In this document: one piece after another, positions 45,773-58,167 of the stretch | Layout of the letters: the number at the start of each line of letters is the position of its first letter | Position numbering within the stretch: position 1 is the first letter of the stretch | NCBI GenBank assembly: GCA_018296165.2 | Contig: JACKQL020000002.1 | Span: forward strand, 1,550,001 to 1,614,000 | Length of the DNA stretch: 64,000 bases | Source of the DNA: Termitomyces sp. T153 | Taxonomy: Eukaryota; Basidiomycota; Agaricomycetes; Agaricales; Lyophyllaceae | Direction: 5' to 3' | Made by a program: the position numbers and the translations under genes | The notes under the pieces: generated by a model | Databases searched by the model: none | Told to the model about the DNA's origin: nothing | The model's input: the letters and a program-made list of their open reading frames with translations, nothing else

Positions 45773-47450
45773 TGTTGGAGTCAAAATGGGGGTTCTGGAG
45801 CTGTGTTGCCAGGGTTCAGAGTTGTGGGGAAGGGTGTCCAGAGTTATCTGGAGTTGTGGGTCAAGGCATCTTGGATCTTTTTGCAGAGTTTTCAGAGTTG
45901 TTGGGGTTTCTCAAATTGCTTTGGTGGGGGGGAACCTCCAAAGGGCACTTGGGAGTGTATTCTTCATTGTTGAGGCTTTGGGATTTGAGATGGTTGGATG
46001 TGGGGTTGGTCCCAGAAGTAATGGTGGGGTTCTTTGCTTCCTTTGGAGAACATGTCAGTGAGTTTATGATACTCTGGGAGAACTACTTCATATAGAATTC
46101 TCTTTTTCCTATAGTCTGTCCAGTGAGGTGACTTCTGCACTGGGGTATTCTTTTGCTAGAAGTGGCATGATTTGGTAGTTGAAGGATGGAGGTCCCATCT
46201 TGTGAAGTGCATGTGGAAGGAGGTGGCATCAAGCATTTTGATGCCAGGGGCTCCAGATCAATTTGGAGGGGATGTCAAAGTAATAGTAAAGGGGTCCAGA
46301 GTTGTCCAGCATTGTAAGTCAGAGTACCATGGTTCTCACATCAACTCCTGGATTTGTTGGAGGTGCCTTTGGGGTGTGTTTCAAGGAGGTTGGGGCAAAG
46401 GAGCATCTTCCTTCCTTTCTTGACCACCTTAAGGCTTGGGGGTTCTTTTGTCTTGCTCTAGAGTTGCTAGAGTTGGTTTGGAGGTGTTGGGGCTCTAGGA
46501 GACTGTAGGGAGGGTAGAGGGGGTTGTATCTGTGCTTGGAGACTTTGTTATGAAGTTTGTATAGTCAAACATTGGGCAGGGTCAACAGCCAGTTAACAAA
46601 AGGGGCCTAGCTGATTTTCAGGAGTCAGTTCTGGGGTTGGGGACAGAGCACTGGCCTTGAAATCTCAATTTATTCTTGGAGGAGGGAGGTGTTGCTGAGT
46701 CAGGGTTCAATTTCTATAATGGTGGGGCTTGCTTTAGAGGGTTGACATCCTTGGAGTTGGGCAGGGGCATAGTGTGGAAGTTGGAGGGTTCACTGGTGAA
46801 GTGTTAGATATTTGCTCCTTTGATGTAGGTGGAAGGGGCACTGTCAGAGAGTCATTAGGTCAGATATTAGTAATGTGCAGATTTTTGACAGAGCTGCAAG
46901 GTAGGGCTAGTGGGTCTGAAGGTGGGGAGATGAGGTGTGTGTGGTCAGAGGTCTTATCATTGTTTATTGGCAGGAATAGTGACTTGTTCTTATGCAGTGA
47001 GTGATTGTCTCTGGCAGGGTTCCATTATGGTTGGGGAGGTGGTGTGGATGAGGTGCTGGAGGACTTGTTGAGCAATAGATTGATTTACCACTGGAGTTAT
47101 TCAGAGACTGGGTTGAGGGTGCCATGGTTTGTCCTAGTAGGAGGCAGAGCTGGCAGAGGATGTGTGAAAAGTATAAGAGGTGCAGGTGAGGGTGGTGCAG
47201 GAAGGATGTGATTGGGGTTGAGTGGAAAGAGTGTCTATGGAGAGAGCCATTGTATAGGAGTGTGACTAAAGCAGAGGGGACATTTGGTGTCAGCCCATGA
47301 TTCAATGTGCCTTGGCAAATTGAGCAAGGCAAAACAAATCATAGTGGGTCTCAGGCATGGGCCAACCATAGACATCAAGAGTCCTGATAGAAGTGTGTGT
47401 GGAGTTAATTGCAGACATCATGAATGAGGTAAGGGAGAGTCTTGATATTA
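45773..47450 (-). pseudogene. Gag half of the outer gypsy type C
   Basis: The minus strand begins MSAINSTHTSIRTLDVYGWP near 47418, matching the start pattern of the other gag copies (MS..N...  Y.WP), and soon decays into stops. A C/H-rich stretch (46964-47332) lies where gag continues. The rest is G/T-skewed on the plus strand and only loosely readable. It ends at the ACAGA duplication beside the inner element. Confidence 0.55.
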
Positions 47451-48103
47451 TGTCAGGTTCTGCTAATTATGGGGGCTCAGCTACACTGGGCAAATCCTTA
47501 CTAGGCAGACATGATGTTCTACACTAATAATTGGGCATTTGGAGAAGGTTTAGATGTTGGGGACTTGTGAGAATAAGCAAAGGGGAGTGATCTGAACAAG
47601 TCCAGAGTGGTCCAGAGAGGTCTGGGATGAGTTGCAGGGAAGGGGTCAGGCTTGATGGGGTGCCAGGTACAAGTCCAGAAGTGAGTATTAGAGGTGTGGA
47701 GCAAATGGAGGCTACACAAGTGATATGAGCAGGGCCAGTGTTTGCTGGGGAATCAATAGATGTTGATGGATTTTAGGGCTGAGCAAATAGCAAGGTCTGG
47801 AGTTGGTTTAAAGAATGTTTGAGTTCATAATCATAAGCATGGAGTTTGTAAAGGTGTTAGGGTTGAAAGGACTTGAACACAATAATGGAAATGGAGTCAA
47901 ATGAGATGAGATGGAGTTGAGACAAGATTGAGACAAGGACAAAAATAGATTCAAGCAGAGATATGAAATGATAATGAGAACAATATGGAAATAGAAATGA
48001 GACAAGACTAGGAGACTGAGATAAGACCAGAAGACTGGGAGAAAAAGGAAACATAACACAGAACATAAAACACAAGACAGAAACAATCAGAAACACATCA
48101 GGT
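47451..48103 (-). mobile_element. Truncated 5' LTR of the outer gypsy type C
   Basis: Starts TGTCAGGTTCTGC and follows the 3' LTR (26410-27549) up to ACACATCAGG near 48103, where similarity ends. About 490 bases of its outer side are missing, replaced by the type D frame. The break is a deletion or a further insertion boundary. Confidence 0.85.
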
Positions 48104-50760
48104 GTCTCATTCAAATTGTTGATTTGCATAGGCAGCACTTGCAGCCTGTACAGAGTAAGAGTGTAGGATGCTATTGGGTTCAACTCCCCTACACTAGATT
48201 AGTAATTGTTGACTGCTTCTCAATAGAGGCATGGCTGAGCAAGCACTATAGCAAACAGCCTCATATAGGCTGTTTGTGCATGTGGAGTAGTTGGGGCCAG
48301 TGCCTGACCCAAAATGTAACTGAAGACCAATTGTTGGTCTATGCACAATGAGGCATCAATGGCTACACCTGAGTACAGGTTCTGTAAACCTGGGTGGCCA
48401 TGGTGCAGAATGTACTGTGCCCATGCATCAATGTCAAAGTAACAACTGATTGGAACTTGATTAAGTCCTGCTCCTTGCATATTGTTATCTGCATGGTTAA
48501 GCATGGCTGATAAATGTGAAGGTAAGGGGACTGGTATCCAATGATAGTTCCTTCAAGGCAGAGATGTTTCCAACTCTGCTTGAGTCAGCTCCATGGCCCA
48601 CCACATGGTGCAGTCTCTCAAGGCTGGAGCCATATAGAAGGAGATCTGATGGAACTCCTGAAGGAGGAGAGCAGCATGAATCCACTCCCTTATTGTAACC
48701 TTTGATCCACCAGCCCAAATGTGCTTCAGGATCAGTCAAATCTGCTCAGGATTCATGGGCATTCCTTGGGGAGCCTATTGATACAGTAATTTGTGGTGTG
48801 GGGATATGTGAGATATCCCTACCATCTCAGTAGAGCAGGCAAAGTCTGCTTTGTCACCAACAAAAACTGCATTAGCCATTGGTGACCAGTAAAAGTTGGA
48901 GTGTAGAATATCCCTGAAGTCATTCTGGTGCTCAAAGCACCTGTGAACCAATGTAGTATCCCAGCTGTCTGGTAGGCACCTGGGCACTGTATCATTTAGA
49001 TGCTTGAGGTCCAACTTAGACTTCTCAGCATCAATGGCTAACAGCTGTCTGGCATTAGCATTGTGCCACTTCTTGCAACAACACTCAGTAGTGTCATTGT
49101 CAGAATCACTGTCCAAGATACATCATTTAGACATAGGGACATCATCATCATCATTATTACCTGAGTCAGATGCTGCTGGGGCACCTGCCATTGCTTGAGC
49201 AGCTGACTGCTGGGTGATAAAGAATTCTTTGTCATAGGGATCCCATTGCACTGGTAGCTGAACCTCCTGAGGGAGCACACTAGGCATAACATAGGTCCTT
49301 GATTTGAGGACCTCAATCATGCCAGCTTCTGATCCCTGAGGAATGTTTGCTGGGAAGGCAATCAGGGTGGCAATGACCATAGAGTCATCTGCCTCTGTTG
49401 ATGCAACAGCTGGCTTTGTGATGCTAGCTTGTTTTGTAGAGGGCCTTAATGTTCCCTCCTTAATTGCTGCTGGCTTAAGTGGCTTTGCTTGAGCTGCCAC
49501 TGGCTTGGATGGCCCAGCAGAGAACAAAGCTGCCTTAAAATCAGGGTGTTCATCCATTTTCTGGTCATCACCAGCAGGAACAACATCATTATGGGGCACA
49601 AGTGGTGCCCTCTGAGTTGAGGATTCCTCAACAAACACAGAAGGCTCAGTACAGGCCTTCTTTGCTTCTGGAGGATTAGGCAGGCAGGCTACACACTTTC
49701 CTTTCCCTAACACAGATTGGAAGAGGTCTGCCCAGGCCTCATCCCTTTGATTTTGAACAACATCAAGTTTGTTCAGAACTTGAGCTAGTGCTAGCTGCAC
49801 TACAGGGTCATTGAGAATGTCAGCACTGACATCCTCTAGAACTCCAGCTTTGTAAAGCCACTGGAGCAGGTGAGCAATCTGCTCATCTGCAGCAGTTTAG
49901 GGCTCAGGCTTTTTTGCTTTGCTCTTGCCCTTCTTCATAAAGAAGCATTGCTCTTCCATCATCCAGGCAGTCAACAAGGGAGTGCTACTTCCTTGTGCTA
50001 GTGTGGCTGGCAACATTGCAGATGCCTTGCTCTTTCCTTTACTAGTCAAAGCAGCCACTGGTTGCCCTGATGCACTCAACAATGAAGAAGGTGAGTCTGA
50101 AGGACATGACCCAGTAAGCAATAGTGAATATGACCACCAAGGAGGTGCCAACAACTGCATCAGAGCTGTAATCAAATCTGGGCCTTTGTTATCAACCTCC
50201 ATTATATCTGCTGACAATGCTGCAGGGACCAGAATCCCTACTTGTGATGACATAGTAGCAGGTCATTGTTGACCTGCCATGCTCATTGTATGGCCAGGGC
50301 CAGCCACTGGAGGTGGGGCCACAACAAATTGTGACATCACATACTGCTGAAACTCCTGGGACCACACTGGTTGTGTAGCCACAGAGTATTGAAAGTTGAA
50401 TTGAGGGGGAGCTGGTGATTCTCCATGTCCTCTACCTGCTCCTTGAGGAGGAACTGATGGCCCCCCATGCCCTCTGCCTGCTCCACCTCATTGCAGGGGC
50501 ACACCACATCTCTGTGCTGGCAACTGCTGCATTGCCACTGCATAGCTATAACAGTTCTTTGCTTAGCTGGGGTCACTCTTCTCATCATTGGGGGTGCTAC
50601 ATCTCCTGGCACCAAGCCTCCTGCTAATGCAGCAAAGCCACCAAAGCCAGGGAGTGAGATGCTCCCTGATCTTCCCTCTCTTGAGCTCTGTCCAGAGCTC
50701 ATAGCATACTCTGGCAGATCTATGTCTGCCTCACCTGGTCATTTCTTTTTCTTGCCCATG
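48104..50760 (-). pseudogene. Downstream reading frame of gypsy type D
   Basis: The minus strand starts MGKKKK near 50760, then a TGA, then EADIDLPEYAMSSGQSSREG. The frame continues with GFGGFAALAGGLVPGD, a Cys cluster CSSCQHRDVVCPC, a Lys-rich stretch, an Ala/Pro/Ser-rich region (49123-49800) and a C-terminal globular-looking part (48497-49116; STEMVGISHISPHHKLLYQ, REWIHAALLLQEFHQISFYM). It follows the pol and chromodomain-like end by about 150 bases on the same strand. Gypsy elements normally have gag before pol, so this is either an extra downstream gene or the gag of an abutting element. No LTR separates them. Confidence 0.6.
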
Positions 50761-50879
50761 GGGCAAGGAGTCTCCTAGTACAGTTGGTGCATTGCACCAA
50801 CAATATGGATGGAGACAAAGACTAGTTGGACTCTGCACTCAGCCAAAAAATTAGCTGATATAATTATTGATGGCCACTG

Positions 50880-53609
50880 TGCTAGTGGCCTATTGCCCTT
50901 CTAGACTAAGTCAAGTTGACTTAGACCTTCTAGCCAACTGCACAGGGTGCTGCATGCCCTGCAACTCCAAATATTTGTCAAGGGCCACCAAGTCCTTGCA
51001 GGTCTTGAGGGACTTCTAAGTGGTGTTTCCAAGACTCCAACAAACATTGAATTTGAGGTTCTTACCATTCCAACAATGACCTACTAGGTCATCAACAAAC
51101 TATTCTTGGTTATCTGGAGTGCTAAAGTCATAAGGCTCTGGCATTGCCCTGTTAGGAAACAGTGTGTCATTGCTGGCCTTATATGGTCATAGCAACAATA
51201 CATGGAACCTAGAGTGTGATCTTCATTCCTGGAGTGCCATGGGCAACTCCAATACATAGTTGGAGGTCTTATTGTAGGCCTCCAGAATTCTATATGGCCC
51301 AACCTACTTTGGGCAGAGCTTTCTTGCTCTGCTCTTAGGCAGGTTGAGATTCTTCATTGAAATGTACACCAATGCACCTTTCTCAAAGTTGGGATCAGGC
51401 CTGCAATGTGAGTTGGCCACATGTGTTTTTCAGATGCATGCCTCAATAATTGTGTTGTGTGCTGCTGCCAAGTTCTCTAGAGCTTGGTGGGTGAACTGCT
51501 GGATTCCTATTGGAATTGCAGTGTCTGACCTAATTTCCCACATCATAGATAGCATGTACCCACTATTCAACTCAAACAGTGAAATTGTGTTGTCTCAGAT
51601 GTACTCATGTTTCTTATGAATTCTATTAAGTCTATATGATTTAACCAATCTTTTTGGTCTGGGCTTACCACAGTACAAAGGATCTGGCCAACATTTCTAT
51701 TGGCACATTCAGTCTAACCATCCATCTGCAGATAAAACAATGTAGACATTAGAAGCTTTGCTCCTAATAACTTGTGCAGTTCATGCCACCATTTGGATGT
51801 GAACTTTGAGTTTTGATCACTGACAATTGAGCTTAGGAAGCTGTGTAGCCTCACAATTTTGTGCATGTAGATCTAAGACAGCTGCAATACTGTCATGGTA
51901 GTGTGCACCAGAATAAGGTGCACTATGCTTATCATCTCACATATAGCTACCCAAAGGTAGTTATACTCTTTAGACTCAGGAAATGGACTTATAAAGTCCA
52001 TCCCTATTGAGTCCCAGGATTTTACTGGCATGGGCAGAGAGTGCAACTTCCCCAAAGGGAGCTGATTGCTCTCTTTTGCCCATTGACACAGCTGACAAGT
52101 GGTACAGAATGCACAAGCATCTGTGACTATTGTTGGCCACCAATACCAATGACAAATATATTCTATTGTTCTCTAGGCATTAAAATGTCCCATTACAGTA
52201 TGTGCTTGCTTGAGCACACTGGTTACCAGCTGTTGGTTATGAAGTATACACAGCACCTTGTGGCCCAAGAGATTAGTAGTCCAAATGAGCTTATCCTATA
52301 GATGGAAGAACTTATAGTTTTATAGTTAAGTCAGGATTTCAGTGAAGAGCTTGTTGTTGCTGTACAAAGATCAGATTTGACAGAGGAATTCCCTGTCTGT
52401 TCTATCTTGGGGCTGCAGGGACTGGGCTATCTCTAGGATGGCTTCTCTAAGAGGCATATCAACCTTGTCCCCTTCAGTATCAGACTCATGCTGAGCTTGG
52501 ACTGAATCTTTCTTGCTCTCATTACTGGCAGCAAGTACTTGTGCTTTCTTATCACAAATTTTGTGATGATCACATACTTGCCTACTTCTATGTCTAGGTC
52601 TATTGTGAAGAGTATATATCTGATCCAGTTGTGCTTGCATTTTCTGCATGTGTGTAGGAGGCAGATCATCCCCTTCTGAGTCAATATGCACATCTGCATG
52701 GATATAGTCATAAACATGGTGTATGTCATGAGGAGAGTCGCTCTCAAAGTAGCAGAATAAGCAGTCCACTACCTTATTGAGCTCTCCTTTCACATATGTG
52801 ATGTCAAAATTAAATCTTGACATATAATCTGTCCACCATTGCTAGTGTAGTGACAGATTCTGTTGAGTTTTAAAAAACTCAAGAGCTTTATGATCTGTTA
52901 TCACATGAACTTTGTATCCCAGAAGCTTGTCCTCCCACTTGGGAAGAGCTTCTAGGATAGCCAAAGTTTTGAGTTCATGCACAGCATGATTTTGCTGTGC
53001 ATTGGTGAACCTTTTTGATATGAATACAGCTAGCTGACATTTCTACCAGCTTAGACCTTGTCCATACATTGCTCTGACACCTGTTTTTGAGGTGTTACAG
53101 ATCAGCCAGATGGGATCCTTGTGTTGAGGATCAATCAGGCATATTACTAGAGTTTTGGCACAGATCCTCTTGATCATGCCAAAGCACTGCTGGTAAATAT
53201 GTCACCAATGAAATAGCAACCTGTTCTGCATCATGGCCATTAATAGCCCAGTATATGCAGAGACATCAGGCAGAAAATTCCTGATGTAGTTCACCAATCC
53301 AATGAGATGTTGGATATTGTTGTAGGTTCTAGAAGTGCACCACTCTTAGATCCTATTCAACTTCTCCACATCAGAGTGTATACTTTGCAAGTCAATTACA
53401 TGGCCAAAGCACTCTACACACTCAGCATATCACTTGCACTTTTTCTATTTGAGGTAGAGCTTGTTTTTGCATAGTCTTTCAAAGACTACTCTAAAGTGCT
53501 GCTTGTGTTCCTCAATGGAATTTGAGAAGACAAACATACTATCTAAGTAAACATGCATCCACTTGCCAATGATGTCCTTAAAGATGGACATCATCAGGCA
53601 TTGGAATGT
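50880..53609 (-). pseudogene. Gypsy type D pol, second half (RT end, RNase H, integrase, chromodomain-like end)
   Basis: From 53609 leftward: PATFQCLMMSIFKDIIGKW, the catalytic box HVYLDSMFVFSNSIEEH (YLDD has become YLDS), RNase H with its last part at 52371-52823 (FNFDITYVKGELNKVVDCL), the integrase core (SIGMDFISPFPESKEYNYLW, 51873-52055) and a chromodomain-like end (GKNLKFNVCWSLGNTT, DKYLELQGMQHPVQ; about 50930-51080). Many stops. It joins to 59693-60832 once the LINE between is removed. Confidence 0.85.
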
Positions 53610-53618
53610 GGCTGGCAC

Positions 53619-53755
53619 TTTTTATTTTATTTTATTTTATTTTAATTTAATTTAAATTTAAATTTAAATTTATTGATTTATTATTATTATTATTTATTTA
53701 TTATATTATATTATATTATATTATATTATATTATATTATATTATTTATTTATTTA
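53619..53755. repeat. AT simple repeat forming the LINE 3' tail
   Basis: (TTTTA)n passes into TTTAAATTTAAA, TTATTATTA and then (TTATA)n. Read on the minus strand it is an A-rich tail next to the target duplication. A tail of short A-rich repeats instead of pure poly(A) is common in LINEs. The second half has probably expanded after insertion. Confidence 0.9.
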
Positions 53756-54004
53756 ATTCTTTGACCCACTGAGGCAATGCCCTATATCAAGTCAACTGTC
53801 TATCCATAGCTTGTATGTATCTCTCCTATCTAACAATGTTCAAGTGGTAGCTGCACTCAGATCTAGGCTCAAGTCCATACTATGCCTTCTCAGACAGAGT
53901 CTGTAAGTATAGTAAGTAAGTAAAATCAGTAAGGTATAGTTGGGCCATATAGCTTGCTGTCAAATCTTGTTCATCTCCATAGTAACTGTTAGGTCTCTGT
54001 AGGA
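53756..54004 (-). other. LINE 3' untranslated region
   Basis: Non-coding, between the stop of ORF2 (54005) and the A-rich tail. Confidence 0.6.
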
Positions 54005-57000
54005 TCATTCAAACTGTTTTATTGTATGAATATATGTGAACAGAACTTTGATTGCATTGAGATCACTGAGCAAAGTGCTTAGAGCTTTGGGCCCTGAGCA
54101 GATTACTTTATACATGTCATTTCTATAAATGTCATGCATACTGCAGTCTAGCAAGTAGTGGCAAACTATTTCTGAGGTGTCACTGCAGGCTGTGCATATT
54201 GGAGACTCTGCTTTCTGGATATGGTGTAAGTACTGATTGAATGGGCAGTGTCTGGTGCAGAGCTGGACTAGGAGAGATGTGTGTTTGCATGGTAGTTCAG
54301 CTAGCATAGTAATGATTTTTGCTGTGTCTGGCATGTTTGGGTCAATGGCTTTGACTTTTGCAAAGCATGGTGATTGCAAGAGTGTTTTCCATGCCACCTC
54401 TCTCCATTTTTTTTGTGTACTGCAATTATGGCTGCTCTGGATTTTAGAAGTGGTTTTTGCAGAAATTGCAGCCCAGCCATGCTTGTCTCATTGCCCTCTG
54501 CCACTTTTTTAGCCTCTTTGTTTGCTCTCTTGTTTTCTGGTATGCTCTTGTATTCTAGAGTCTAATACACCTCTATGCTTGCATTTAATTTGGTCTTTCT
54601 GATCCTGTGTATACCTTTGAGTATCTTGTCAATAAGATATTGCTTTATCCCTGGTTCTGGGTCCTATAAGGCCTTCAAACCTGCTTGATTGTCTGATTCC
54701 ACTATCACTGTCCTCACTGCTCTCATCACCCACCTGCTTTTTAACTCCTTCCTCAACAACTCCATTCCTAGCACTTGCTCCACACATTCACCTTTGAATA
54801 ATATGTGTTCCTTCTCTGTTCCCAAACATTTTCTTGCAACCCTTAGACTTTCAAGCCCCCTGTACAACACTGCTGCCATGCCTATCTTTCCCTTGTATTC
54901 TGAGCCATCCATGTAGATTCTGATGTCTGCCTCAATGTTTCACTCTCTCTCTACTGCCTCCTCCACTGAGCCATTGATCGTCATGCTCAGCAGACACTTC
55001 CATCCGAACTTCCTCACAACATCTATCATTTCTACCACATTGGAGTTATTGCCTAGTGCTTTTAGGATGTAGTGTAAAGGTGCTTGATGCCTCTTGACAA
55101 ACTTGGCTGCATGTCTGGCAGGCTTGTATAAAGGATGTGTTTCTAGCATTGTGGCTATTTGCACTGCAGCTCTCACACAGATTTTTTGTATCCATAATAT
55201 GTCTATGGGCAGAAACCCTATGTGAGCATCAAGCAGGTTGTTTGGTGTGGTCCGTAGTGCCCCCAGTGTCTGTAGTGCTCCCATTCTCTATACCCTTCTC
55301 AGCTTGGCTTTAGTCCTCCTTGACTTTCATATTAGCTTTTTGTTCACTTCAATATCTGGAGTGCACCAAACATTAGCTGTGTACAGCATTGCTGGCACCA
55401 CTACCACTTTATACAACCTCCTCATAAACCTGCCCCTTATTCCTCCATTCACCTTAATCAGCCTCCTTGTTTTTGACACTGTGGCAGTCTCCTTGTCATG
55501 AGCATGAGCAGCATGCTCTCAAAATTGCAGTTTCTGGTCTACTATCACCTCTAGAAACTTGTGGATAGGTTTAACCATGATGTTTGTGTCTGCCACTCTG
55601 ATATCTGGTCTCCTTGCTAGTCTGAACTTTCCTCCCCTGTGGTGATCCTTGCTCTTTCTCCTTAAGAATCCCATCCCTACAAACTTCCTTGTCTCGTACA
55701 GTAAAAAGTGTATGACTGTCTATTTCCCTGCTCTGTTCTCTCTCTCTATTATACTCTCCACCTTCCTGGCCACCTCCTCCATGTCCTGCCCCTCCACTGC
55801 TATCACCATGTCATTCGCAAATGAGGTTGCCAGTTCCCCCTCTATTTCCTTAGCTCCCTTTATCTGCCTAGCATTGTAGAAGTTGTAACCCCGGTCTGAC
55901 ATGTTACACTCTTGGTTCAATCCACTTTTGACAGGTATCAATGCCAATGTATAATCATTGAACAAAATTACCATCTGCCTTCCCTCCAGCTTTGCCTCAA
56001 ACCATTTTACCACTTTGTTAGGTACACCTCTGCTTCTCATGTCATGTGCAAGGACTTCCAGCACCATGTTGGGGAACGCCCCTTTGACGTCTAAAAAGAG
56101 CACCACTACTTCCTTGTTCCTCTGCTATGTGTCCTTGACAAATGCTATAAGTTTGTGAAGTGAGTCCATCATTGACTGGCCTGGGCATCCTCCAAATTGA
56201 TGTTTCAAAAGAATGTTGTGTCTCTCTGCTAGAAAGGCTAGCTTTGTCATCACACATGAAGACAGGACCTTGGCAATCATATCAAGTAATGCAATGGGCC
56301 AATATGAGTTTAGGTCGCTGTAGTCATCCCTTCCCAGCTTCTTTATTACTACCATTCTAAAGGTTTTCCACCTGTCTGGATATACCCCAAGTGTGAGTGT
56401 GGCTTTGAATACTGGGCCAAGATATGGGACTAGTATATACCTATTCTTCATAATCACCACATTGGGAATTCCATCCAGCCCTGGGGCCTTGTGAGGTCAG
56501 AGCTTTGCCACTGCTGCATATATCTCCTTGTTGGTGATTAGCATCCATTTAAAGGCTGCTAGCAGGTACTGATGTCTGTCTGAGATGTTGCAGTCCTCCA
56601 GCTTGTCATAAAAGAACACCTTGTGGAAAAGCCTCACTTTTTTCCCATTCTCCTCCACCTCTCTGGTCCTATTGCAAACCTTTTCACTGAGTGCTGGTAC
56701 CCTCATGCTCCCTCCATTCAATGGTGTTGCCATCACAAAGTTCTTTGCATCCCACACCAACTTTGCATTCACACTCTCTAACCACTCCTTCCAGTGTGCT
56801 CTCATTGCATCCTTGATCACCTGCCCATAATCATTCCTTGCCCTCCTGAGTGCCTCATGTGCTAGGTGATCTATCTCCACTATCCACCTCTATGACTGCC
56901 TGCCTAGTGCTTGCACCTTGGCTCTCATTCTTGACAAATCCTTGTTCCACCACCTCTTCACATAGGGTAACTCCCACCTCCTCTGTACCCTTGCTTCCAC

Positions 57001-57900
57001 TATACCCCTCAACACATCCATGATCCTGTCAAGCCTCCCTTCCATTTCCTCCTTCAAGTTGACCCTTGTCTTCAGTATCCCCTTCAGCCATTTTCCCAAC
57101 TCCTCCTCAAACTCCTCCCAGTCAACCTCCTTAAAGTTCCAGCCCCTCTCCTCCTCTCTCCTTTTTGCTGCTGCCTCCACAATTATGATGATCAGGAAAT
57201 GGTCTGCCCTTGGGCCCTGTTTGTGTTGTAATGCCTTGCACCTTACTATTCTGTTCTATAAATTGTTAGTAGCAAATATATTATTGGGATGAGTGAAGTT
57301 CTCTGTGTTGTTGGCTTTGAGCATTGGAATGCCTGGCCACAGTATCATCACCATTCTGTTTGCCATCAGCATACAAATGAGATCCTCTGCTTTGTCAAGA
57401 TTTCAATGAGTGAACAGATTTCTGTTCCTAGAGTCTTCCCACATGGGGTAATGGCAATTGAAATTGCCCATTCATGTCTGCCCTGTTTCTTCCCTGCATC
57501 ACTCTATTTGCCCTGCTGTTGAGGAAAAACTCCACCACCTTCATGCTCCTTGAGTGATCACATGTGTTATATACATTAAAGATCTGCAGTGTCCTCTCTC
57601 TGGTCTCAATGCAGATCACCACCACATCTATGCTGTTGATGTTGAGCCTTGTCCATGAGTCTGTTGCCAGTCTCAAGCTGACCAACATCACTGCCCTCAA
57701 TTTGCTTGCCTTGCTCTCATTATAGTTTGTTGGGTATACTGGTCTCCACCTGTGTATAGCCCACAATTGCTTGTTAAAGTCATAATATGGTTCCTGTAAA
57801 CAAATGATGTTAATGCTGTCACTCATTGCTACTAGTACCACATGTTAAGTAGTCAACAATTTATTCATGTTCTGTTGCCAGATCATTAGTCTGTTAACCT
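54005..57900 (-). pseudogene. LINE ORF2: endonuclease, reverse transcriptase, RNase H
   Basis: The endonuclease of the APE type starts near 57890 (LMIWQQNMNK) and holds INIICLQEPYYDFNK and VVVICIETRERTLQIFNVYN. RT at 56880-55720 carries HKAPGLDGIPN, YWPIALLDMIAKV, VVLFLDVKGAFPNMV (first catalytic Asp present) and SFANDMVIAVEG, where FADD has become FAND. RNase H at 54664-54912 keeps DGSEYKGKIGMAAV, GECVEQ and ESDNQAGLKAL. A Cys/His cluster (ICTACSDTSEIVCHYLLDC, 54005-54397) ends the protein, as usual in this clade. Several frameshifts. Confidence 0.92.
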
Positions 57901-58167
57901 GAGGCTACCCTTGATCTCCTTCACTTCTAATCATTGCAATGTCAGTGATGACTCTTGCAATCCACTTCTGTAGCTGGTGAGCTTGCTCATGAGCTCATCA
58001 ATTCTGCTGTCAAGAGCTTTGGATCTGGTGAGTAGGGAGTCTCTCTCTTCTGTGCATTGGGAGTTTGGTGGCTCATGTGTGTCTCTCTGCTCAATGTCTC
58101 CCCATCTGAAGCTAGTCAATCTGGTCTGCATTAGTAGCTTCTGGCCTCCCTGAGTCTGGCAGGTCTC

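Larger units (their letters stand above)
26410..48103 (-). mobile_element. Gypsy type C, outer copy (minus strand, split by a plus-strand copy)
   Basis: The element reads from right to left. It has a truncated 5' LTR (47451-48103), gag (45773-47450), a break with the plus-strand element at 32118-45767 flanked by ACAGA, then pre-RT/RT and later pol (about 29640-32112), an antisense frame (27652-29480), a polypurine tract (27550-27564) and the 3' LTR (26410-27549). The gag on the right and the pre-RT region on the left are the two halves of one element, as their order and strand require. It is CpG-poor and full of stops. Confidence 0.85.

Noticed and set aside
53619..53755. AT-rich tract as a replication origin or centromere-like signal
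   Set aside because: Its position exactly at the LINE 3' end next to the target duplication explains it as an expanded LINE tail.
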